This document shows, in pieces, positions 35,472 through 45,000 of a stretch of 64,000 bases of DNA. How positions within the stretch are numbered: the stretch's first letter is position 1; the number at the start of each line of letters is the position of its first letter. The position numbers and the translations under genes were made by a program. Under the pieces are notes generated by a model. The model had not been told where the DNA came from and made no database searches. It saw nothing but the letters and a program-made list of their open reading frames with translations. The stretch is from Ruminococcus sp. (GTDB lineage: Bacteria > Bacillota > Clostridia > Oscillospirales > Ruminococcaceae): the NCBI GenBank assembly GCA_031262225.1, contig JAISIC010000009.1, positions 1-64,000 on the forward strand, read 5' to 3'.

Positions 35472-36828
35472 TTTTAATTTCTCGAACGTTTCACCGCTCA
35501 TCCAAAAATACACCGAGCTTTGCGTTTCTAACTCGAACATTGACCCTGCACTTTACACAACCTATGACGTTAAGCGCGGACTTCGCGACATAAACGGAAA
35601 GGGTGTGCTTGCAGGGCTTACCGAGATTTCCGAAATCGAGTCATATATTGAAGAAAACGGAAAGATGATCCCCTGTGAGGGCAAGCTTTTTTATCGCGGC
35701 ATTGATGTGAACGACATCACCGCAGGATTTTTGTCGGACAAGCGTTTCGGATTTGAAGAGACCTGTTATCTGCTCCTTTTCGGGCAACTTCCGACACAGC
35801 CTGAACTGGGCGAATTTTGCGATCTTCTTGCTTCATATCGCAATCTCCCCCCGACATTTGTCCGCGATGTTATCATGAAATCCCCCTCCGACGACCTGAT
35901 GAACAGCCTTGGGAGAGGTGTTTTAACGTTATTTTCATTCGATGACTATCCAAACGATATCTCACTTCCAAACGTCTTGCGGCAGTCGCTCGAACTGACA
36001 GCGTTAATGCCGCTCATCTCGGTATATTCATACCAAGCCAAAACATATTACCACGACGGCGGAAGTTTCTTTATACATAACGCATTGCCGGAATATTCAA
36101 CAGCACAAAATATTCTGCATATGCTTCGCCCCGACAGTTCGTTTACCGAAGCAGAGGCGGCGGTGCTTGATATGGCTTTGGTGCTTCATGCAGAGCACGG
36201 CGGCGGCAATAACTCAACCTTCACAACCCATGTTGTAACGTCGTCCGGCACCGACACCTACGCGGCGATATCGGCAGCACTTGCAAGCCTCAAGGGACCC
36301 AAGCACGGCGGTGCGAATATTAAAGTAACCCAAATGTTTGAGGACATGAAGGCAACCCTTTCCGACTGGCACGATGAAGATGCGGTTAAGGATTATCTTT
36401 TGAAGCTCCTCCAAAAAGAAGGATTTGACCGAACCGGGCTTATCTACGGCATGGGGCACGCAGTATACAGCCTTTCCGACCCGAGAGCAAACCTTCTTAA
36501 AAAAGCGGTTGCGGCACTTGCGAAGGATAAGGGGCTTGATGACGAGTATAAGCTGTATCAGCTTATTGAAAGGCTTGCACCGGAAGCGATAGCCGAGCAC
36601 CGCAAAATCTATAAAGGCGTGTCGGCGAACGTCGATTTTTACAGCGGTTTCGCCTACTCAATGCTCGGGCTCCCGCAAGAACTATACACTCCGCTTTTTG
36701 CAATCTCGCGTATCGCGGGCTGGTCTGCCCACCGCATGGAAGAGCTTGCAAACCAAGGCAAGATAATAAGACCCGCATATAAGGCTGTTCAGCCGAGGGC
36801 GGAATATATAAAACTTGCAGACAGATAG
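35464..36828 (+). CDS. gltA: Citrate synthase
   Basis: The 454-residue enzyme condenses oxaloacetate and acetyl-CoA. Active-site blocks are EHGGGNNSTFTTHVVTS (His and context), GPKHGGAN (the second His) and GHAVYSLSDPRA. Near the C terminus VSANVDFYSGFAY contains the catalytic Asp. The start at 35464 follows GGAGGAG by 6 bases. The N-terminal 60 residues are longer than in E. coli-type enzymes but usual in clostridial ones. In an anaerobe it likely feeds 2-oxoglutarate and glutamate synthesis (inference). Confidence 0.94.
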   Translation: MFSFNFSNVSPLIQKYTELCVSNSNIDPALYTTYDVKRGLRDINGKGVLAGLTEISEIESYIEENGKMIPCEGKLFYRGIDVNDITAGFLSDKRFGFEETCYLLLFGQLPTQPELGEFCDLLASYRNLPPTFVRDVIMKSPSDDLMNSLGRGVLTLFSFDDYPNDISLPNVLRQSLELTALMPLISVYSYQAKTYYHDGGSFFIHNALPEYSTAQNILHMLRPDSSFTEAEAAVLDMALVLHAEHGGGNNSTFTTHVVTSSGTDTYAAISAALASLKGPKHGGANIKVTQMFEDMKATLSDWHDEDAVKDYLLKLLQKEGFDRTGLIYGMGHAVYSLSDPRANLLKKAVAALAKDKGLDDEYKLYQLIERLAPEAIAEHRKIYKGVSANVDFYSGFAYSMLGLPQELYTPLFAISRIAGWSAHRMEELANQGKIIRPAYKAVQPRAEYIKLADR

Positions 36829-36838
36829 GAGAAAGGCT

Positions 36839-37078
36839 ATGTCAAAACGAGACAAACTGATTAAAGAGATAGAGACCATGTCAGAGCAGGGACTTAATGA
36901 GGTTGAACGTTTTGTCGAGGGGTTAAAAAATAATTTACACCCCGACCGAAGCCCCGAAGAACTACAGAGAGCCTTTGATAATTTGCAGAATATCCTGTCA
37001 AATGTTCCGCCGTTTGAAATTGATTTGAAAAAAGCAAAAGATGAATATTTCGAGGGAAAATATGGTCGTATTGATTGA
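36839..37078 (+). CDS. Antitoxin-like small protein preceding a truncated PIN toxin
   Basis: The 79-residue, highly charged helical protein has a central EVERFVEGLKNN helix typical of antitoxins that wrap PIN-domain toxins. The N-terminal half would be the DNA-binding part, but no clear motif is seen. AGGAG lies 8 bases before the ATG. Its 3' end overlaps the toxin remnant by 17 bases. With the toxin broken, it may now be idle or counter toxins elsewhere. Confidence 0.6.
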   Translation: MSKRDKLIKEIETMSEQGLNEVERFVEGLKNNLHPDRSPEELQRAFDNLQNILSNVPPFEIDLKKAKDEYFEGKYGRID

Positions 37079-37169
37079 TACAGATGTTTTGGTCGATTAT
37101 CTCTCAAAGCGTGAACCGTTTTATTCGGATGCTTTCAAAATAATAGAATTACGTAGAAAAAATTTTTAG
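37062..37169 (+). pseudogene. Truncated PIN-domain (VapC-like) toxin remnant
   Basis: This 35-codon ORF begins VVLIDTDVLVDYLSKREPF, the canonical N terminus of PIN nucleases with the first catalytic Asp. Then YSDAFKIIELRRKNF ends at a stop, where about 100 further residues with the other acidic residues should follow. The next 38 bases to the DUF1015 gene hold no continuation, so the rest has been deleted. Too short for usual ORF cut-offs. Confidence 0.8.
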
Positions 37170-37207
37170 AAATTATTGAAATTAAAAATAAAGAGAGCGA
37201 GAATTAA

Positions 37208-38497
37208 ATGGCAACAATTAAACCCTTCAACGGCTGTAGATTTAACACCGCAAATGCAGGAGCTATAGGGGAGCTTGTCTGCCCGCCCTATGACATTATC
37301 TCCCCGAAGCAGAGGGAGGATTATATCGCAAAAAATGAATATAACATCATAAGGCTTGAGCTTCCTACCGGCGGCGACGACCGATACAAACAGGCGGGCG
37401 AGCTTCTGAGATCATGGCTTGACAAGAAGATTCTCGAAAAAGACGCAAAAGAAGGTATCTACATATACGAGATGGATTTTGTCGCAAACGGCGTTAAAAA
37501 TTCACTCAAAGGCTTTGTGACACTGGTGAAGCTCCACGAGTTTTCCGACGGTGTTGTTCTCCCGCATGAAGAAACCCTTTCCAAGGCGAAGACCGACCGC
37601 TTCAACCTCATGAGTGAAACGATGTGCAACTTCTCACAGATATATTCGCTCTATATGGACGAGGACGGTGCAGTCGGGGCTATCTTAAACGATTTAGGCT
37701 TAAACGATTTAGGTAAAACTCCCGATATGGTCATAACCGACCCGGACGGTACGATTCACAAATGTACAGCTGTCACCGACGAAGCTGTTATATCACGCTT
37801 ACAGGAACTCTTCACCGACAAAAAGCTTTATATCGCAGACGGTCATCACCGCTATGAAACGGCTCTGAATTTCCAAAAAAAGCTTATCGCAGAGGGCAAG
37901 GCAACAGAAAATTCCGGCTATATCGCAATGTTTTTAGCAAACATCGAAAACGACGGGCTCGTTATTTTCCCGACCCATCGTATCGTAAAAGATATGGATA
38001 ATTTCGATGCAAACGCTCTCATAGAAAAAGCTGCAAAATACTTTGACATTTCCGATGCTTCAAACCAAGATGCCATGACAGCGGCACTCCACAGCGACTA
38101 TGAAGCGGGCAAGAAGACCTTCGCTTTATATCTGGGCGGCGGGAAGTGTAAGATATTCAGACTTCGTGACGAAAACGCCGTCAAGGAGATTTTAGGAAAC
38201 AAATCTGATGCGTACTGCGGTTTGGACGTTTCAGTTCTCCACACACTCGTTTTAGAGCGAATTTTGGGGATAGACAAAGAAAACATGGCAAATCAAAAGA
38301 ATCTGACCTACACACGCGACCAGGTTGAGGCTCTTCAAGCTGTGGACATAGAAGGCAGAAACTGTGCATTTATCTTAAATCCGACAAAGGTTTCTGAAAT
38401 CCGTGACGTTGCGGCGGCATCCGAAAAAATGCCGCAAAAATCGACATATTTCTTCCCGAAACTTATCACAGGACTTGTAATGAATAACTTTGCTTGA
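37208..38497 (+). CDS. DUF1015 family protein
   Basis: The 429-residue soluble protein starts with TIKPFNGCRFN and CPPYDIISPKQREDY. It contains LPHEETLSKAKTDRFNLM and IADGHHRYETALNF, all family signatures. DUF1015 proteins are widespread in anaerobes and often lie near serine biosynthesis genes; no such gene is adjacent here. The conserved His/Asp/Glu set suggests an enzyme, but the reaction is not known to me. Confidence 0.88.
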   Translation: MATIKPFNGCRFNTANAGAIGELVCPPYDIISPKQREDYIAKNEYNIIRLELPTGGDDRYKQAGELLRSWLDKKILEKDAKEGIYIYEMDFVANGVKNSLKGFVTLVKLHEFSDGVVLPHEETLSKAKTDRFNLMSETMCNFSQIYSLYMDEDGAVGAILNDLGLNDLGKTPDMVITDPDGTIHKCTAVTDEAVISRLQELFTDKKLYIADGHHRYETALNFQKKLIAEGKATENSGYIAMFLANIENDGLVIFPTHRIVKDMDNFDANALIEKAAKYFDISDASNQDAMTAALHSDYEAGKKTFALYLGGGKCKIFRLRDENAVKEILGNKSDAYCGLDVSVLHTLVLERILGIDKENMANQKNLTYTRDQVEALQAVDIEGRNCAFILNPTKVSEIRDVAAASEKMPQKSTYFFPKLITGLVMNNFA

Positions 38498-38524
38498 TTA
38501 AATTCAAGCGAATCGAGGACTTTT

Positions 38525-38782
38525 ATGGTAAACGTAATGGAAGCCATCCTTAGGGACAAGCTTGAGCATCTGATCCAGAATTTTGACTGCTGCAAATGCG
38601 AAATATGCAAGGACGATATGCTCTGCCTTGCACTTAACTCCGTTAGTGCAAAGTATGTCACATCACACAAGGGTGAACTCTTCAAGCGAACCGAAACAAT
38701 GAACCAGATGGCAACAACCGACTTAGATATTATCGTAATAAAGGCAATTAACAAGGTTGCAAGGCAGCCCAATCATCAGTAA
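38525..38782 (+). CDS. comFB: ComFB-like late competence protein
   Basis: The 85-residue protein has the ComFB cysteine cluster (CCKCEICKDDMLCLALN, residues 20-36), preceded by a helix with E-L-L-I-FD and followed by KYVTSHKG. ComFB-like proteins are small zinc-type proteins linked to competence or surface structures and, in some groups, to cyclic dinucleotide binding. GAGG lies 7 bases upstream. No other competence genes are nearby. Confidence 0.85.
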   Translation: MVNVMEAILRDKLEHLIQNFDCCKCEICKDDMLCLALNSVSAKYVTSHKGELFKRTETMNQMATTDLDIIVIKAINKVARQPNHQ

Positions 38783-38790
38783 CTATATTA

Positions 38791-39120
38791 TTAAGAACCT
38801 CTTAAATCTCTTCCGCCGTAACCTATCATAATCCGTCTTGCAAGAGCGGCATCGTCTTTTCTGCATATAAGCTGTAAGCGAACCGACTTTGACCGCGAGT
38901 CGGGCGGTATGCTGTTGTCTGCGGTTGACATACCGAACGAGGCGTTACCTATCGTGTTTGCATAAGCAGGAGCAAAACCGTAAAATGTTCTCTCTTCGGA
39001 ATGTGAAGTCATTTCGGGGGGAGTAACCTTAATATCCGCCATACCCATGATCTGATGGCGAAGCGATGCGGCAACAACATCAGCGGTGTCTATGCTGTCA
39101 AATTCAGCTGTAATTTTCAT
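38791..39120 (-). CDS. Small protein of unknown function
   Basis: The 109-residue protein begins with a possible ferredoxin-like beta-alpha-beta stretch (AEFDSIDTADVVAASLRHQI), followed by a Ser/Pro/Gly-rich middle and a basic end. I recognise no family. AGGAAGG lies 10 bases before the ATG, but that site is enclosed by the hairpin at 39123-39167. Convergent with comFB, 8 bases apart. Confidence 0.65.
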   Translation of the reverse strand: MKITAEFDSIDTADVVAASLRHQIMGMADIKVTPPEMTSHSEERTFYGFAPAYANTIGNASFGMSTADNSIPPDSRSKSVRLQLICRKDDAALARRIMIGYGGRDLRGS

Positions 39121-39122
39121 AT

Positions 39123-39167
39123 AAAAAGCCCTTCCTATTGATTAATTATTGATAGTATGGGCTTTTT
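39123..39167. promoter_or_regulatory. Hairpin enclosing the ribosome-binding site of the 38791-39120 gene
   Basis: AAAAAGCCC (39123-39131) pairs with GGGCTTTTT (39159-39167), with a 27-base AT-rich loop. On the minus strand the AGGAAGG site lies at the edge of the loop and stem. It could sequester the site or act as a terminator toward the plus-strand PBP gene. Either role is inferred. Confidence 0.5.
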
Positions 39168-39217
39168 TGAATCACTAATACTTGTATAATAATGGTGATA
39201 ATGTCAACAATCTTTCC

Positions 39218-40705
39218 ATGAGAAGAATTGTTTTTATTTTTGTTTTATTATCACTGCTTGCCGTCGGTGTTATTTTCAAACTCTTCACTTTGATGAGCGA
39301 AAATCATGAACAGGTGCTTATTTCGGGCGGCAAAACAAGCATAACTGTTGACGGCGGATATGGAAATATTTACGACAGAAATTTGATATCTTTCACAAAC
39401 CGCGAGAGCCGCCTTTTAGCTGTGGATATATCGGACGGCAAACCGGAAATTACCCAAAACACAGGCAACAGCGAATTTGTTTTCAGCTCGCCGATAAGAT
39501 ATACCGAGAACACCGCCGTGCATATTACAGACAGCATCGAGCGTGCATATTCAGACTATCTTCAAACTTTTCATGTCGAAAACAAGGTTTATTTCGGAGC
39601 AGATGCAAAGGGTAAGGTGCTTGACGGGCTTCCCGTACAGGTTATAAAGCCCGAGCCTAAAAACGGCGGTGTCGTCTTGACCCTTGACAGGGATATTCAA
39701 AAGATCGCCGAAGATGCCGCTAAGGTCGGCGGGCTTTCAAAGGGTGCGATTGTTATTATGGACATGAAAGGGGATATTATCGCCGCTGTGAGCCTCCCGG
39801 ATTATGACCGGAGCAGGGTTGAAGACTACCTTGATTCCCCCGATTCCCCTCTTTATAATCGGGTGTCAGCTCCCTATGCAGTCGGCAGTGTTTTCAAACT
39901 GACAGCGGCGGCAACCGCTCTTGAAGCCGGAATTTCCCCCGAATATACCTATAACTGTAAAGGCTTTATTAATGTCGGCGGAAATCATTTCAACTGCCAT
40001 AGTTGGGCAGGGCACGGGGTTATCAACATTCATGACGCTATTGTCACATCATGTAATCCGTTTTTCATTTCGCTGACGGAAGACCTCAATCTGCAAAGAT
40101 ATTACAGTAATATCGAAAAGTTCGGTTTCGGGGAAGATATCCCCTTGGCACCGGGCATGATTTCCGCATCGGGAAATCTTCCGACCATGACCGAGCTTCG
40201 CGTTCCTGCCGAGCTTGCAAATCTGTCGTTCGGGCAGGGCAAACTTACCGCCTCGCCGCTTCAAATATGCAGATTCACCGTCTCTATTGCCGGCGGCGGA
40301 GTTCTCCCGCCCGTCAGGCTTGTTATGGGGCTTGCCGATGATATCGAAAGTTTTGAGCCGGATAGTCAGCTTCTCGGCGAAAGGATTATGAGCGAGCAAA
40401 CGGCGGCGTTTTTAAGATATGCGATGTATGACACTATCCAAAAATCGGTGAGAACGGCTATTCCTAACGGAGTGACGGCGGCGGGGAAGACTTCCACCGC
40501 CCAAACAGGGCAGTTTAAGCCCGACGGCACGGAGATAGTAAGGGTTTGGTTCACAGGCTTTTTCCCCTACCATAAACCGAAATATGCTGTGACGGTTATC
40601 TGTGAGGACGGTATATCGGGAACTCTGACCGCCGCACCCGTTTTTGCCGATATCGCAGCGAAGATAACGGAAAAACACAAAAATATCACAGAAAAACCCT
40701 TGTAA
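39218..40705 (+). CDS. Class B penicillin-binding protein (short FtsI/PBP2-like transpeptidase)
   Basis: From the ATG at 39218 the protein has 495 residues. A single N-terminal anchor helix comes first, then a reduced non-catalytic region. The transpeptidase domain has the active-site Ser in SVFK (GSVFKLTAAATAL), SCN as the second motif and KTS in AAGKTSTAQTG. It cross-links cell-wall peptides outside the membrane. It is shorter than division PBPs, with a trimmed pedestal region. A TATAAT lies at 39185-39190, and an in-frame TTG at 39182 would precede it, so I prefer the ATG. No SEDS partner is adjacent. Confidence 0.9.
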   Translation: MRRIVFIFVLLSLLAVGVIFKLFTLMSENHEQVLISGGKTSITVDGGYGNIYDRNLISFTNRESRLLAVDISDGKPEITQNTGNSEFVFSSPIRYTENTAVHITDSIERAYSDYLQTFHVENKVYFGADAKGKVLDGLPVQVIKPEPKNGGVVLTLDRDIQKIAEDAAKVGGLSKGAIVIMDMKGDIIAAVSLPDYDRSRVEDYLDSPDSPLYNRVSAPYAVGSVFKLTAAATALEAGISPEYTYNCKGFINVGGNHFNCHSWAGHGVINIHDAIVTSCNPFFISLTEDLNLQRYYSNIEKFGFGEDIPLAPGMISASGNLPTMTELRVPAELANLSFGQGKLTASPLQICRFTVSIAGGGVLPPVRLVMGLADDIESFEPDSQLLGERIMSEQTAAFLRYAMYDTIQKSVRTAIPNGVTAAGKTSTAQTGQFKPDGTEIVRVWFTGFFPYHKPKYAVTVICEDGISGTLTAAPVFADIAAKITEKHKNITEKPL

Positions 40706-40728
40706 ATTCATAATAAATATGCTAAAAT
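40700..40728 (+). promoter_or_regulatory. Promoter of the xylanase gene
   Basis: TTGTAA (40700-40705, overlapping the PBP stop codon), 17-base spacer and TAAAAT (40723-40728), 33 bases before the ATG. A catabolite operator was not recognised. Confidence 0.7.
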
Positions 40729-40760
40729 TAAAGTGTATTGATTTACCCGGAGGATAGAAG

Positions 40761-42062
40761 ATGAAAATTAAGATATTAAAGCCGGTAACAGCGATTGCGA
40801 TCGCAATGCTTTTTACCGCTTGTAACAATGTACCCGCAGCGGTAGTAACTGATACAGTACCTGAAATTCAAAATACGACCACCTCTGCACCGGCAGAAAT
40901 AACCACAGTCGGTGAAACAACGGTTGATGAGGCAATGTTTGAGGGCAAGGAGTATCGTCTCCCTGCGACTTACGAAACTCTCCCGAACCTCAAAGATGTT
41001 TTTGCGGATGATTTTTATCTCGGTACGGCGATTAACACATTCCAGCTTGAAGAGGGCACAGATACATATAACCTTGCACTCAAACATTTTAATATCTTCA
41101 CGACAGAAAACGAGATGAAACCCGTGTATGTAAACCCTTCAGAGGGCGTTTTCGACTTCGCCGCTCCCGATAAGTTTATCGCGTTCGGCGATGCTAATCC
41201 CGATGCAATCCTTCGCGGACACACCCTCGTTTGGCATTCCCAAGCACCGGAGTGGTGGTTTAAGGGTTCGGGCGAAGGCGGCAGAGCGACTTCCGACGAG
41301 CTTATGGCAAGAATGACCGAATACATAAACACAACCGTCGGACGTTATAAAGGCAAAATCAAATACTGGGACGTTGTTAATGAGGCGTTCTCCGACTCGA
41401 CAGGGCAGCTTCGCCAATTGCATGAACAGTCATACTGGGCACCGATTATCGGTGATCTTGACGGCGACGGCGATGAATATGATTTCATAGAGCAGGCTTT
41501 CTATCTTGCACGTGAAGCAGACCCCGATGCAAAGCTGATTATCAACGACTACAACCTTGAGCAGGACCCGAGGAAGCTTAACGGCTTCTATGATGCCGTG
41601 AAGTCTATGCTTGAACAGGGCGTTCCCATCGACGGCGTCGGTATCCAAGCACACATTCAGCTTGAATGGCCGTCTATAATAAACTTCAAGATGGCGATTG
41701 AAAAGCTTGCGACACTTAAAGAAATAAACCCCGACCTGATTATTCAGGTAACCGAGCTTGACGTTTCAATGTACGCATGGAGCGACCAGAGCCTGACCGT
41801 TGACATGAACGCCGAGAATGAGACGAAACTTGCCGTTCGCTATGCCGACCTCTTTGATATGTTCAGGGAAGAAGCGGCAAAGGGCAACCTTGAAACGGTG
41901 GTAATGTGGGGCTTTTATGACGGTATGTCATGGCTCAACGACTATCCCATCCCCGGAAGAACCAACCACCCCCTCCTCTTTGACAGAGACCTCATCGCAA
42001 AACCCGCGTTCTGGGGCGTTGTTGACCGTACAAAGATTGATGCGGCAGTGGAAGAAGAATAG
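40761..42062 (+). CDS. GH10 endo-beta-1,4-xylanase lipoprotein
   Basis: The 433-residue protein has a lipoprotein signal (LFTAC, Cys21) and a Thr/Ala/Pro linker. A GH10 barrel follows: NEMK near 117, GHTLVWHSQAPEWW near 153, acid/base Glu208 in WDVVNEAFSD and nucleophile Glu332 in VTELDVSM. An inserted DLDGDGDEYD loop may bind calcium. It hydrolyses xylan at the cell surface, supplying xylo-oligosaccharides. No carbohydrate-binding module or dockerin is present. GGAGG lies 8 bases before the ATG. Confidence 0.95.
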   Translation: MKIKILKPVTAIAIAMLFTACNNVPAAVVTDTVPEIQNTTTSAPAEITTVGETTVDEAMFEGKEYRLPATYETLPNLKDVFADDFYLGTAINTFQLEEGTDTYNLALKHFNIFTTENEMKPVYVNPSEGVFDFAAPDKFIAFGDANPDAILRGHTLVWHSQAPEWWFKGSGEGGRATSDELMARMTEYINTTVGRYKGKIKYWDVVNEAFSDSTGQLRQLHEQSYWAPIIGDLDGDGDEYDFIEQAFYLAREADPDAKLIINDYNLEQDPRKLNGFYDAVKSMLEQGVPIDGVGIQAHIQLEWPSIINFKMAIEKLATLKEINPDLIIQVTELDVSMYAWSDQSLTVDMNAENETKLAVRYADLFDMFREEAAKGNLETVVMWGFYDGMSWLNDYPIPGRTNHPLLFDRDLIAKPAFWGVVDRTKIDAAVEEE

Positions 42063-42079
42063 AAATTAAAGGATAATCT

Positions 42080-45000
42080 ATGGTATATCGTGTTTATGTC
42101 GAAAAAAAAAGCGAATTTGCGGCGGAGGTGTCGGGGCTTCTTTCCGATCTCCGAGCCGCTTTGGGGAGCAAGATATCAAAGCTTCGTGTCATAAACCGTT
42201 ATGACGCGGATCTCATTGACTATGACGATTTCAACAACGCAGTTGATAACGTCTTTTCCGAGCCTGCTGTCGATAACGTCTATGCAGATATGTCTGAGCC
42301 TGATGAATTTTGGTATACCTTTGCTGTGGAGTATCTCCCCGGTCAGTTCGACCAGCGCGCCGACTCCTGTTCCCAGTGTATTCAGATTATGACAGGCGGC
42401 GAGCGTCCTCGAATCCGCACTGCAAGAATTTTTATGCTCGACGGGAGCCTTTCTGCATCAGAATATCTTGAAATAAAAAACTATCTCATAAACCCTGTGG
42501 AATGCAGAGAAGCGACCCTTGACAGATATGAAACACTTGAAACAAACTATGATATTCCCACCGAGGTTGAGACGGTGACAGGCTTCACGGCTCTTCGTGA
42601 TGAGGCTTTGCAGTCCTTTATAGACCGTTTCGGGCTTGCCATGGACGAGGCTGATTTGAAGTTCTGTCGGTCATATTTCAGCGAAAAAGAGCACAGAGAC
42701 CCGACCCTCACTGAAATTCGGATGATCGACACATACTGGTCTGACCATTGCCGCCACACAACCTTTTTAACCAATCTCCATGATGTGAAGATCCCCTCTG
42801 CATATATCCGCAAAACCTATGAGGATTATCTTGCTTCAAGAGAGACTTTGGGCAGAGCGGACAAGCCTGTAACGCTGATGGATATTGCAACTATCGGTGC
42901 TCGTGAGCTTAAAGCAAAAGGAATTTTACAAAACCTTGACGAATCCGAAGAGATTAATGCCTGTTCGATAAAAATCAAGGTGGATGTGAACGGAGCCCCC
43001 GAAGATTGGCTCTTGATGTTCAAAAACGAGACCCACAACCACCCCACCGAGATTGAGCCTTTCGGCGGAGCGGCGACCTGCCTTGGCGGTGCGATACGCG
43101 ACCCGCTTTCCGGGCGTTCCTATGTATATCAGGCGATGAGGGTAACGGGTGCGGCAAATCCGCTCGTTCCCGTGTCCGACACGATGCGAGGCAAGCTCCC
43201 GCAGAGAAAGATTACAGTCGGTGCGGCGAATGGTTACAGCTCATACGGTAACCAAATCGGTCTTGCCACAGGACAGGTGAGTGAGGTTTATCATTCCGGC
43301 TATGCGGCAAAGAGGCTTGAAATCGGTGCCGTTATCGGTGCCGCTCCCGAAAAAAATGTGCGGCGTGAACGCCCCGACCCCGGCGATGTTATAATCCTTC
43401 TCGGCGGCAAGACCGGGCGTGACGGATGCGGCGGTGCGACTGGCTCAAGCAAAGCACATAGCCTCGAATCGCTCGAAAGCTGCGGTGCAGAGGTTCAAAA
43501 GGGTAACGCACCCGAAGAAAGAAAGCTTCAAAGGCTGTTTAGAAACCCGGATGTGACGGCGATGATTAAGCGTTGCAACGACTTCGGTGCAGGCGGCGTT
43601 TCGGTTGCAATCGGCGAGCTTGCCGACGGACTTGTTATCGACCTCTCGAAGGTACCCAAAAAATATGACGGGCTTGACGGAACGGAGCTTGCAATCTCCG
43701 AAAGCCAAGAACGCATGGCGGTTGCGGTTGCAAAGGAAGACGTGTCAAAGTTCATAGCAGAAGCCCAGAAGGAGAATCTTGAAGCAACCCCTGTGGCGGT
43801 TGTCACCGAAGATCCGCGTCTTCGCATGGTCTGGAACGGCAAAACGATAGTTGACCTTTCAAGGGATTTTATAAATTCAAACGGTGCCCCCAAACATACC
43901 TCGGCAGAGATTGAAGTGCCCTTAATCCTCGGGCACACCGAATATGACGACGAGCCCGAAAGCTTCTATCAGATTATTTCAAACCTCAACGTCTGTTCGC
44001 AAAAAGGACTTGTCGAGCGTTTCGACTCGACAGTCGGAGCGGCGACAGTCACCATGCCGTACGGCGGAAGATATCAGCTAACCCCCGAACAGGCTATGAC
44101 GGCGAAAATCCCCGTGCTGTCGGGCGAGACCCAAACAGCTTCAATCATGGCATGGGGATATAACCCATACCTTTCCGAAAAGTCACCTTTCTTGGGTGCA
44201 GAGTCGGCGGTGATTGAATCTGTCGCTAAGGTTATCGCAGCGGGGGGAAAGCTGTCAGATATTTACCTTACTTTCCAGGAATATTTCGAGCGTACTAAAA
44301 ATGACCCGAAACGCTGGGGCAAGCCGTTAGCGGCACTCTTAGGTGCATATAAAGCACAGATAGAGCTCTCAAGTGCGGCAATCGGCGGCAAAGATTCCAT
44401 GTCGGGGAGCTTTGAAAACCTTGACGTTCCTCCGACCCTCGTCTCCTTCGCGGTTGCACCCTCAAAACTTGACAGAACCGTCACAGGTGCGTTCAAAAAG
44501 GCTAAGAGCCCTGTAGTATATATCGCACCGAATTTTGACGAGGACAAAAACCCCGATTTTAATTCGGTTAGAGCAGTTTTTGCACGTGTCGAAAAGCTCA
44601 TCACCGACTGCAAGGCGGCGGCTGTATACACAAGCGGATTCGGCGGCATTGCCGAAGCACTCATGAAGATGTCGTTTGGCAACCGTATCGGCTTTAACTT
44701 CACGGTTTCCGAAAAAGACGAAAACTTCTATAAAAACGAGCTTTTCCATTCCCACTACGGTGCATTCATAGTTGAAATAGGCGGCGAAGTTCCCGAAGAT
44801 TTGGCGGATTATGTTATCGGCGAAACTTCGGCGGATTTTGTGATACGCACGCCAAAGTCAAAGGTTGATCTTGACAAGGCTTTAAGCCTTTGGCAGTCAA
44901 AGCTTGAGCCTATCTTCCCTGTGACGGTGAAAAACAGCCCGTCTGAAATTAAGAATATCAACTTTAAAACAGATTTAAGGTACACAGCCAAAGAAAAAAC

